Source of the DNA: an uncultured Lewinella sp.
Lineage (GTDB): Bacteria; Bacteroidota; Bacteroidia; Chitinophagales; Saprospiraceae
Direction: 5' to 3'
DNA: 5,689 nucleotides
NCBI GenBank assembly: GCA_938021455.1
Contig: CALIGP010000309.1
Coordinates: 1-5,689 of the forward strand
The notes under the pieces were generated by a model. That model saw only the letters and a program-made list of their open reading frames with translations, searched no databases and was not told where the DNA came from. Both the position numbers and the translations under genes were made by a program. Positions within the stretch are counted from its first letter, which is position 1. Each line of letters opens with the position of its first letter. Of this stretch, positions 1-5,689 are shown one piece after another.

Positions 1-1845
1 GACATTATCCTCGACACAGAAGGGGCCAACGGGATCAATCTCAAAAGAAATAGCCGGACAAGACTGGGCGATACAGGTAATGGTGTCAGAAGTGACGGGA
101 GCACAAGCCCCGGTAGCCGTAGCCGTTACGGCAATCGTGACGGCGTCGTCAGCATTCAGGCCCCGAACGATGAAGCCCGTAGTGGTTCGCTCGACTACAG
201 CTGCTACCGGTAGGTCGATTTGATCAACCGTATAGTTGTCACCAACATCGGCCCAGGCAAAGGCGACATAATCAAGGCCGGTCCCGGCACAAGCGAGGGA
301 AAGCGGGGCAATGGGCGTATCCACAAATACGCTGTCCCGTAAAGTATCCATTTCACAGAACGGGCCGGTAATCACTAACTCGGCAATCTGCCCACCAAGG
401 CCAGAGAAGTTTACCTCCAGCGGTCCTGGTCCTGACAAACTACCGCTGACGAGGCTAGCGTCAGTAGGAAGTATCCACTCAAAGTCAGCATTAGCTAAAT
501 TCGTTCCGCTTAAATTTATCGTGGTCGTCTCCCCCTGACAAAGATCAGTTGCGGCAATGTCGATCATACCGGAAGGTGGATCAACGACGACTAGTTGGAA
601 AGTCGCCGGATAAGTACAGGCACCTTCGGTGTACACTACCGTAATTTCGTGTTCTCCAACACCCGCTGCTGCCGGATCAAACTGGCTGCCGTTGGCCATC
701 ACACCGGGGCCAGACCACTCTACCGTTCCGGTAGTAGGTACATCTACGGTTAGATCAACCAGCATTTCGGAACCATCAGAACAGAAGGTATCCACTGGGG
801 TGGTAATTTGAGGAACGATGTTGGGGCAAGACTGGGCAATACAAGTAATGGTATCGGAGATGACCGGGGCGCAAACGCCACTAGCAATGGCCGTAACGGC
901 GATGGTGACGGCATCGCCAGCAGCCAGGCCGCGAACGATGAAGCCCGTAGTGGTTTGTTCCACTACGCCTGCTGCCGGGATCGCGATTTGATCAACCAGG
1001 TAGCTATCCCCTACATCCGTCCAGCTAAAAGCGACAGAATCAAGGCCGGTTCCCGCACAAACCAGAACAGGTGGGGAGATTGGCGTATCCACGAAAACAC
1101 TGTCTCTTAAGGTGTCCATTGCACAAAACGGACCGGTAATCACCAGTTCCGCAAACTGTCCTCCTAAGCCAGAGAAGCTTACCTCCAGCGGGCCCGGCCC
1201 AGCCAGGCTACCACTGATGAGAGAAGCACCGGCAGGAAGGATCCATTCAAAGTTGGCATTCGCCAGATTCGTTCCGTTTAGACTAATGGTGGTGGTTTCG
1301 CCCTGACAAAGATCCGTTGCGTCAATATCGATCATACCAGAAGGTGGATCGACGACGACTAGTTGGAAAGTTCCAGGGTAGGTACAGGCACCTTCCGTGT
1401 ATACTACCGTTATTTGGTGTTCTCCAACACCAGCGGCTACCGGATCAAACTGACTGCCATTAGCCATCACACCGGGCCCAGACCATTCTACCGTTCCGGC
1501 GGCGGGAACATTTACGGTTAGGTCAACCAGCATTGCAGAACCATCCGAACAGAAGGTATCCACGGGAGTGGTGATTTGTGGGACAATGTTGGGGCAAGAC
1601 TGCGCGACACACGTGATGGTATCGGAGATCGCTGGAGTACAGCCTCCGCCAGTAGTGGCCGTGACGGCGATGGTGACGGCATCGCCGGCCGTCAGGCCGC
1701 GAACGATAAAGCCCGTAGCGGTTTGTTCCGTCACGCCCGTCCCAGGAACCGTGATTTGATCAACCGTATAGCTCCCTCCAACGTCAGACCAGGAGAAGGC
1801 CACCGAGTCAATACCCGTCTCCGCACAAGTAAGCGTCGGGGCCGT
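1..1845 (-). repeat. Tandem in-frame 768-bp repeat (256-residue FN3-Ig-Ig triad), two full copies plus a partial third
   Basis: Copy 1 spans 1078-1845 (residues 889-1144), copy 2 spans 310-1077 (1145-1400), and copy 3 begins at 309 (1401 onward). Equivalent cysteines at residues 895, 1151 and 1407 give a period of exactly 256 residues. Hand comparison of copies 1 and 2 gives 41 differences in 256 residues (~84% identity), with no gaps. Each unit has an FN3 domain (~85 residues; core TGFIVRGL then DAVTIAVTA, ending SDTITC.AQSCP). An Ig-like domain follows (ITTPVDTFCSDGS, GTVEWSGPGVMANGSQFDP, ITVVYTEGACTYP), then a second Ig-like domain (DLCQGETTTI, GTNLANA, FEWILP, ELVITGPFC, TLRDSVFVDTP). Nucleotide conservation is also high: 541-600 and 1309-1368 differ at about 5 of 60 bases. 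Copy 3 keeps the FN3 domain but diverges after SCP at residue 1485. Confidence 0.96.
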
Positions 1846-4509
1846 CGGTGGCTGAACCAGCGTAAAGGGTAAAGTGAAGTTTCGTGAACAAGAATTGTTC
1901 CCGCTCGTAGTGGCGGTAACCATTATCTGGTAGGTCCGATATTCTGAAAAAGAAATCTCAAAAATCCGATTAGGAGCGTCCTCCAACGTAATAAAGCTAC
2001 CCGAAGCCCCATCCACGCTAACGGTGTAAATGGCGTTAGGGTCATAATCATTTACCAGGCTGAAACGGACATTAGCCTGAGCCGAACAGATGCTTGATAT
2101 TGGCGTACTGATTTCCGGGTTTGCCGGCGTTACGACGGGAATATTGAAGGTCGTATCGAAGGGACAGCTTCCGTTGGGCAATGTGAACCGTGCCATCACG
2201 GTATATACACCCGTTGAGGTGGAGCCAGGCAGAGCAGGCAAGTTGACGGTCGTGATCCCTCCGGGGCCATTGGGCTGGTTCGTGAGGCCGAGGTCCGTAC
2301 TATTGAGCGTAACTATTCCCGTTTCTGCCGTATTAATGGCGAGGTTAAACGCCTGCCCATCACTGGTCAGACAAACCGGCTGCACGGGGGTAAAGACCCA
2401 TCCGGGATTGGTACAGGCAGCCGTGGTAGAACAAGTCTGCGACGCCGCCATACCAATACACCTGGTACCATTACTACTACTTACGGGCACCACGCGAATC
2501 GTTACGTCTACTCCCGGGCTAAGCCCCGTAGCGGTATAGGAAAGATTTGTGTAGGTAGTGGAAATAGTTTGTTCAGCGCCCACGCCTTCCGTAAGGTACA
2601 CTTCAAAAGCATCTTGCCCGACATCATCCCAGGAGAAGGTGATTTCGGTAGCGGAGCCGGAAACACAGCCGTTGAAGTTCACTCTAGTGGGAGGAGAAAG
2701 AATGGTTACGTCCGCAAAGTCAGGGGAAGCCGCTACACATCCATTATCATCCGTAACGACAACGAAAAGGTCTTCCGTAGTAGGGGAAGTATTATCGATC
2801 GTAAGCGTTACTCCGGTCTCGACATTATCGGGTCCCCAAAGGTAATCGTAGGGGCCCGTCCCTCCACTAGCCGTAGCGGTTAGTTCTACGTTACCATCCG
2901 TACAAATTGTCGAGATGGCAGGACTAACAGACACTGTGGGCAGCGCAAATATGGTATAGGGTTCAGCCAACATTGAGCTACAGCCAGCGGGGTTGGACAC
3001 CGTTACGTTCACGGTAAAATCGCCAGCTATAAACTCTGTAACCTCAAAGACAGGTCCGCTACCATTTCCGTTGTTCCAGTCAAAAGTCCAGTTCGCAGGA
3101 TAAGCACTACCGTCTGCTCTTAAGGCAGTAAACTCAATTCGTTCACCAACACAACTCCCTCCAGTGGGGTTCAAGACTATCTGCCCGGAGGCTCCGCCAG
3201 AAGCGGACACAATGAAAGCCTGAGACAAGACCCTGCTGCATCCTTCCGGGTTAGTTACCGTAACATTCATAGTATAGTTGCCGGGCGTATTCTCCGTAAA
3301 AGAATAGGTCGATCCTGTACCATCTCCACTGTTCCAGTCGAAAGTCCAGCCAGCAGGAAAAGGGCTGCCATCCGTCATTTGGGCGGTGAACATCGTCGGC
3401 TCACCGGCACAAACGCCGCCGACGGGATTCAAGATTATATCGCCCGTAATTTGGGCCGACACATCGATGTTTATATTCAGCGTCTCACTGCAGCTTGCGT
3501 CAGATACCGTTACCGAATATACCTGAGTGCCCGGGGTGCCGCCTGCAGGAGTAGTAAGGGTGGAGGTGTTTCCTCCTACGGGATTCCCCGCGGGGTCCAT
3601 CCAGGCAAAATTGGTTCCTCCTCCAGTTACCGACAGTTCGATGTTATCCCCAAAACAAACGGTGTTATCCACTGCATTTACCTGGGGCGCAAACGTCAGA
3701 TATTCAACGGCAACGTCGACTGGAAGGCTAGGACAACCGTCTACATCAACGATGAGGGTATAGTCTCCTTCGTCGGCTGGGTCCAGGGTAAAGGCACTGG
3801 CTCCCGTAGCGGTGAAACCGTTTGGTCCAGTCCAGTTGTAGGTAGTAGTCGTACCCGTAGCCGTGGTGGAGCCGATAAGCTCGATGGGGCCGTCTCCGGG
3901 GCAAACATTGGAATGACTAGGAGTAGCATCCGGTTCAGCGGCGTTATCAATCTCAATGGTTACGGTGATCGTGTAAGTATAGGCCACAAACCCTAGATTG
4001 ATGGCATTCGCTCCATCCCCACCATTACAGCCTGTATCAAAAACGGGCACGACATCGGCGCTGAAGTTTCCGCCAAAATCAAAATTGTGCGCGAGGGCAG
4101 TGTAAGTTTGATTGAAAGGAATGGTGCGGTTTGTAGAATTAGACTCATCAATAACATTGGCCGTCGGGCAACTACCCCCCGTACCGTCATAAGGACCACA
4201 GCCGTAATAAACATTGTAATAAGTATCCCCATGACTGCATCCTGCTGGTATATTCTGGGAGTAAACCAGATTGGATATATCTAATTCAACAGAAACAATG
4301 CTTTCACAGCCACTAAGACTGGTACCTAAATCAAAATCATGATGATAGCCCTGGCTATATGGCCCCCCAAATGCTTTTCTATCTCCTCCAATGATCGCGT
4401 CTGTCTCGTCTTGGGTTAACACTACTGTCCTTTGCGCATTCCCGGCAAGTGAAAAGAGCAGGCAAAAAAGGAGTGTAAAAAGGGGAGCAACAGATTTCAG
4501 CGGAAGCAT
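1..4509 (-). CDS. Giant secreted multi-domain surface protein (Ig-like/PKD/FN3 repeats), SprB-like adhesin style, 3' end outside window
   Basis: Predicted cell-surface or secreted adhesin, 1503 codons open with no stop and continuing past the left edge. Residues 1-25 form a signal peptide: M1, K5, a hydrophobic core rich in Leu/Phe, and likely cleavage after GNA before Q26. Residues ~26-185 are a beta-rich N-terminal domain of unknown family with Cys at 68, 91, 104, 114 and 161. Then come Ig-like domains (~187-270, ~271-352), two PKD domains (353-438, 439-524), an Ig/PKD-like domain (~525-607), an FN3 domain (~608-700, with TFSWDDVG and TATGLSPGVDVTIRV), and two Ig-like domains (~701-888). 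Two full 256-residue FN3-Ig-Ig repeats and part of a third follow. Ig/PKD domains typically open with a CxGD/E-like motif (VCPGDG, VCFGDN, VCAGEP, LCQGET) and carry a second Cys near the end, as in SprB-type Bacteroidota surface proteins. Export by Sec then T9SS is inferred; the expected C-terminal sorting domain lies outside the window. Start 4509 was chosen because it places the signal peptide at the N-terminus. No catalytic motif is visible, so adhesion, gliding or matrix function is family-based inference. Confidence 0.93.
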   Translation of the reverse strand, partial: MLPLKSVAPLFTLLFCLLFSLAGNAQRTVVLTQDETDAIIGGDRKAFGGPYSQGYHHDFDLGTSLSGCESIVSVELDISNLVYSQNIPAGCSHGDTYYNVYYGCGPYDGTGGSCPTANVIDESNSTNRTIPFNQTYTALAHNFDFGGNFSADVVPVFDTGCNGGDGANAINLGFVAYTYTITVTIEIDNAAEPDATPSHSNVCPGDGPIELIGSTTATGTTTTYNWTGPNGFTATGASAFTLDPADEGDYTLIVDVDGCPSLPVDVAVEYLTFAPQVNAVDNTVCFGDNIELSVTGGGTNFAWMDPAGNPVGGNTSTLTTPAGGTPGTQVYSVTVSDASCSETLNINIDVSAQITGDIILNPVGGVCAGEPTMFTAQMTDGSPFPAGWTFDWNSGDGTGSTYSFTENTPGNYTMNVTVTNPEGCSRVLSQAFIVSASGGASGQIVLNPTGGSCVGERIEFTALRADGSAYPANWTFDWNNGNGSGPVFEVTEFIAGDFTVNVTVSNPAGCSSMLAEPYTIFALPTVSVSPAISTICTDGNVELTATASGGTGPYDYLWGPDNVETGVTLTIDNTSPTTEDLFVVVTDDNGCVAASPDFADVTILSPPTRVNFNGCVSGSATEITFSWDDVGQDAFEVYLTEGVGAEQTISTTYTNLSYTATGLSPGVDVTIRVVPVSSSNGTRCIGMAASQTCSTTAACTNPGWVFTPVQPVCLTSDGQAFNLAINTAETGIVTLNSTDLGLTNQPNGPGGITTVNLPALPGSTSTGVYTVMARFTLPNGSCPFDTTFNIPVVTPANPEISTPISSICSAQANVRFSLVNDYDPNAIYTVSVDGASGSFITLEDAPNRIFEISFSEYRTYQIMVTATTSGNNSCSRNFTLPFTLVQPPTAPTLTCAETGIDSVAFSWSDVGGSYTVDQITVPGTGVTEQTATGFIVRGLTAGDAVTIAVTATTGGGCTPAISDTITCVAQSCPNIVPQITTPVDTFCSDGSAMLVDLTVNVPAAGTVEWSGPGVMANGSQFDPVAAGVGEHQITVVYTEGACTYPGTFQLVVVDPPSGMIDIDATDLCQGETTTISLNGTNLANANFEWILPAGASLISGSLAGPGPLEVSFSGLGGQFAELVITGPFCAMDTLRDSVFVDTPISPPVLVCAGTGLDSVAFSWTDVGDSYLVDQIAIPAAGVVEQTTTGFIVRGLAAGDAVTIAVTAIASGVCAPVISDTITCIAQSCPNIVPQITTPVDTFCSDGSEMLVDLTVDVPTTGTVEWSGPGVMANGSQFDPAAAGVGEHEITVVYTEGACTYPATFQLVVVDPPSGMIDIAATDLCQGETTTINLSGTNLANADFEWILPTDASLVSGSLSGPGPLEVNFSGLGGQIAELVITGPFCEMDTLRDSVFVDTPIAPLSLACAGTGLDYVAFAWADVGDNYTVDQIDLPVAAVVERTTTGFIVRGLNADDAVTIAVTATATGACAPVTSDTITCIAQSCPAISFEIDPVGPFCVEDNV
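2938..3453 (-). repeat. Tandem pair of 86-residue PKD domains (258-bp period) within the giant gene
   Basis: Residues 353-438 (nt 3196-3453) and 439-524 (nt 2938-3195) are two PKD-type beta-sandwich domains in direct tandem. Matching landmarks are exactly 86 residues apart: Cys367/Cys453 and Cys424/Cys510. Shared motifs in order are ILNPxGG-C or VLNPxGG-C, the FTA stretch, DGSxxPAxWTFDW, N-G-G, GxxTxNVTVxNPxGC. The DNA retains recognisable identity around gttccagtc-aaagtccag in both copies, but less than the 768-bp array, so this duplication looks older. PKD domains are stiff spacer or adhesion modules in exported Bacteroidota proteins. Confidence 0.87.
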
Positions 4510-4671
4510 TTGAGACAACTGCCCAGACGAAAAAGTAAAAGAAGAACGGGAGCATTGCACTCCGCAAAATCGGCCGCCTTGCTCAAGAAGCCTTATCGCC
4601 CGACTACTTGCCACGTTGTGTCCAATAAAGTTCATGTTCGACTTTTAAAAACAGGTAAATCAGCGTAAAAC

Positions 4672-4690
4672 GATTTGTCAGTCACAAATC
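4672..4690. promoter_or_regulatory. Perfect 7-bp inverted repeat with 5-base spacer (operator-like palindrome or leader hairpin)
   Basis: gatttgt (4672-4678), spacer cagtc, then acaaatc (4684-4690): both arms match perfectly. It lies 37 bp upstream of the ATG at 4635 and 163 bp upstream of the preferred start at 4509. Geometry suits a dimeric regulator site or a small hairpin in the leader RNA. It lacks a following T-run on the minus strand strong enough to call it a terminator. Function is unassigned. Confidence 0.45.
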
Positions 4691-4731
4691 AAAACTCCTG
4701 CCTGACTCAACATTAGTTCCTGCTAATGGCT

Positions 4732-4752
4732 GGTTTGGTTGACAACCGAACC
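4732..4752. repeat. Imperfect 8-bp inverted repeat
   Basis: ggtttggt (4732-4739) and accgaacc (4745-4752) are complementary except at one position, which would be a G-U wobble in a plus-strand RNA, with a 5-base spacer tgaca. It lies in the leader or promoter region of the giant gene, 41 bp from the perfect palindrome at 4672-4690. No T-run follows. Role unknown; it could be chance. Confidence 0.35.
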
Positions 4753-4775
4753 TATCAGTAGATACTGGCCGGATT

Positions 4776-4814
4776 AATGTAGTGCTCAAACTATTGCATC
4801 AACAAATGTAGTGC
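4776..4814. repeat. 10-bp direct repeat aatgtagtgc, 29 bp apart, overlapping the possible -7 element
   Basis: Identical decamers aatgtagtgc occur at 4776-4785 and 4805-4814, offset by 29 bp (close to three helical turns). The second copy overlaps the TACATTTG candidate -7 element on the minus strand. This layout would suit two same-face binding sites for a regulator of the giant gene, but no known operator is recognised. Confidence 0.35.
4803..4810 (-). promoter_or_regulatory. Possible Bacteroidota -7 promoter element (TACATTTG) for the giant gene
   Basis: Read on the minus strand, TACATTTG fits the Bacteroidota housekeeping -7 consensus TAnnTTTG at every fixed position. The partner -33 element is weak: the nearest TTG lies about 25 bases upstream, somewhat beyond the usual ~19-21 base spacing. 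If used, transcription would start near 4796 and leave a leader of roughly 290 bases before the start at 4509, or ~160 before the ATG at 4635. An eight-base match can arise by chance. Confidence 0.25.
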
Positions 4815-5130
4815 GGGTTTAGGTGAATAGAATAACAAGACAGCCATACAAAACCTATACAGCTCTGATTACCAAGGGTATGGTTAGAAAACAAGTGAGA
4901 TCTTCAGCCTAATTGCTGACAAACACTGATAAAAACCCACGTTTTCGCTGAAAAACAAGTGGTTATCGTATCGAATCCGCTTGGGAAGCCGATACAAAAT
5001 AAGTTGGTGAAAATCCATTCTGTAGCGGCCTGTATGGGTAGTGTAGTGGCAACTTAACTCTTCTTATCATGGATTAAAGCTGGGCTAATTACAGATAGCG
5101 ATCATAAATGCTTGCTTAGACTATAAATTA

Positions 5131-5170
5131 AAAAGCCCCACCATTCCAAATTAGGAATAGCGGGGCTTTT
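5131..5170 (-). terminator. Rho-independent terminator of the T9SS cargo gene, symmetric and probably bidirectional
   Basis: An outer 9-bp perfect stem (aaaagcccc at 5131-5139, ggggctttt at 5162-5170) is followed inward by a 3x3 internal loop. A second perfect 5-bp stem (attcc at 5143-5147, ggaat at 5154-5158) closes over an AT-only 6-base loop. Read on the minus strand, the hairpin starts 24 bp after the TAG stop and runs into a T-rich tail. The A-run on one side and T-run on the other mean it could stop transcripts from either direction. It separates the upstream cargo gene from the giant adhesin gene, which therefore probably has its own promoter. Confidence 0.87.
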
Positions 5171-5193
5171 CAATTTACGGGGGGCACAATCAC

Positions 5194-5689
5194 CTACCGA
5201 ACCACCACCATCTTCTTAGTGGCAACGAAGTCACCAGCAGTCAGTGTGTAAGTAAGTACTCCGGCAGCGCCGAGGTCCTTTGAAGTAAGATCAACCCGGT
5301 TCATTCCGGCAACAGCTTCCAGCTCACGGACCATTACTACCCGACCAGCAGCGTCCTGAATGCTAAGGGTAGCGCGGCCAGCGGTTGCCAGTTCGAAGCG
5401 GATCGTTGTAGCATCAACAACGGGGTTTGGCGTATTTTGCAGCAGGGCGCTCACCGCAGGTGCAAGGGAAGAACCGTTGAAAGCAAGGCCAAGACCCGTG
5501 CTCTCACCGTTCAAATTTACCCCTTCGGTCAGTACTACTGCGTCCGTTAGGCTTACCAGCTCGCTGAGCAGGCCAGCTTCCGTAGCGCGTACTTCCAGCG
5601 TCAGGCTGGCAGCATCACGGAGGAGAACACCGATCATACCTTCACCAGACTGGTCAAGGTTAAGACCACCTTCACCTTCGTAGGCAACG
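5194..5689 (-). CDS. T9SS type A sorting domain-containing protein, C-terminal part (5' end outside window)
   Basis: The last 165 visible codons of a secreted protein whose start lies beyond the right edge; the frame is open to the boundary, so the ATG at 5637 is internal. The final ~83 residues (nt ~5197-5442) are a T9SS type A C-terminal domain (Por_secre_tail type). They show the opening LLQNTPNP motif, TTIRFEL, then LSIQDAAGRVV, a Gly-Asn turn (GMNRVDL), LTYTLTAGDF and the terminal ATKKMVVVR. In this family the domain directs the cargo through the outer-membrane T9SS translocon, after which it is usually removed or the protein is anchored. The ~80 residues before it (LTLEVRATEAGLLSELVSL, then LGLAFNGSS) look like the end of a beta-sandwich or cohesin-like module often seen just ahead of such tails in Lewinella-type proteins; that match is from memory. 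The cargo's main function cannot be read here. The stop is TAG at 5194-5196, and a hairpin terminator follows 24 bp downstream. The upstream in-frame stretch is Gly/Glu-rich (YEGEGG, SGEG). Confidence 0.94.
   Translation of the reverse strand, partial: VAYEGEGGLNLDQSGEGMIGVLLRDAASLTLEVRATEAGLLSELVSLTDAVVLTEGVNLNGESTGLGLAFNGSSLAPAVSALLQNTPNPVVDATTIRFELATAGRATLSIQDAAGRVVMVRELEAVAGMNRVDLTSKDLGAAGVLTYTLTAGDFVATKKMVVVR

Larger units (their letters stand above)
4510..5130. other. Intergenic region without a convincing gene; upstream control region of the giant gene
   Basis: This stretch is visibly richer in A and T than the flanking genes, and stops occur frequently in all frames. I see no tRNA, rRNA or riboswitch pattern and no start codon followed by a protein-like frame. 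The one exception is the in-frame stretch 4510-4635 directly upstream of the giant gene. There an ATG at 4635-4633 would add 42 residues, preceded by an in-frame TAA at 4647-4645. That extension has no domain character and would bury the signal peptide, so it is more likely 5' leader. The region also holds the small repeats and the possible promoter listed separately. Confidence 0.6.

Noticed and set aside
1..1845. 768-bp repeats as a mobile element or CRISPR-like array
   Set aside because: The repeats are protein-coding throughout, keep frame and domain borders, and have no spacers, terminal inverted repeats or transposase.
808..1872. Plus-strand open frames within the repeat array (e.g. 808-1110 and 1576-1872, similar to each other)
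   Set aside because: They are antisense shadows of the giant gene. They resemble each other only because the underlying 768-bp unit is repeated; their translations are low-complexity Arg/Asn/Asp/Gly and have no domain character.
2090..2539. 149-codon plus-strand open frame
   Set aside because: It lies wholly antisense to a continuous minus-strand frame with clear Ig/FN3 domains. It has no recognisable domain, and codon bias of the real gene explains the lack of stops.
3379..3996. 205-codon plus-strand open frame, the longest antisense frame
   Set aside because: It is antisense to the Ig/PKD region and is composed of shadow residues from Thr/Gly/Val-rich codons, with no domain and no supporting upstream signal.
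4379..4567. Minus-strand frame starting at 4567 with a hydrophobic N-terminus
   Set aside because: It is the +1 shadow of the giant gene's signal-peptide region, and it ends soon after in a charged nonsense stretch. The frame from 4509 continues for 1503 codons with domains.
4937..4964. Hairpin around gttttcgctgaaaaac as a terminator
   Set aside because: The stem is short and AT-rich, interrupted by unpaired bases, and no T-run follows in either direction.
4968..4995. Inverted repeat gtatcg...cgatac
   Set aside because: Only 6-bp arms with a 16-base spacer, expected by chance in a region of this length.
5360..5683. Plus-strand open frame opposite the sorting-domain gene
   Set aside because: Its translation is Ser/Arg/Val shadow sequence antisense to a recognisable T9SS C-terminal domain.

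Overview
The window looks like chromosomal DNA from a member of the Bacteroidota, most likely a marine, Lewinella/Saprospiria-like organism. The genus-level guess is an inference from protein style only. The main evidence is a textbook type IX secretion system (T9SS) type A C-terminal sorting domain in one gene, and a chain of SprB-style Ig-like, PKD and FN3 domains in the other. Shine-Dalgarno sequences are also absent upstream of the chosen start. No RNA genes, mobile elements, CRISPR arrays or enzyme genes were found.

Both genes are on the minus strand and both are cut by the window edges. In transcription order (right to left), the first is the 3' end of a secreted protein gene (5194-5689). 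Its last ~83 residues are the T9SS sorting domain, and a strong hairpin terminator follows it (5131-5170). Next comes a ~560-680 bp AT-richer intergenic region, depending on the start chosen for the next gene. It holds several small palindromes and direct repeats and a possible Bacteroidota-type -7 element, but no convincing gene. Then a giant surface-protein gene begins at 4509 (or less likely 4635) and stays open through 1503 codons to position 1, continuing beyond the window.

The giant protein has a signal peptide, a ~160-residue cysteine-bearing N-terminal beta-rich domain, two Ig-like domains, a duplicated pair of 86-residue PKD domains, another Ig/PKD-like domain and a divergent FN3-Ig-Ig triad. 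A near-identical tandem array of FN3-Ig-Ig triads follows, with a period of exactly 256 residues (768 bp): two complete copies plus the start of a third that departs from the pattern just before the window ends. This is the architecture of gliding/adhesion or matrix proteins exported by T9SS. Its C-terminal sorting domain, probably further left, is not visible.

The genes are linked by predicted export route rather than by a shared operon, because a terminator separates them. I see no new enzymatic or defence system. The most interesting items are the recent, exactly in-frame 768-bp triad array with unequal divergence between its FN3 and Ig parts, and the palindrome just upstream of the giant gene.
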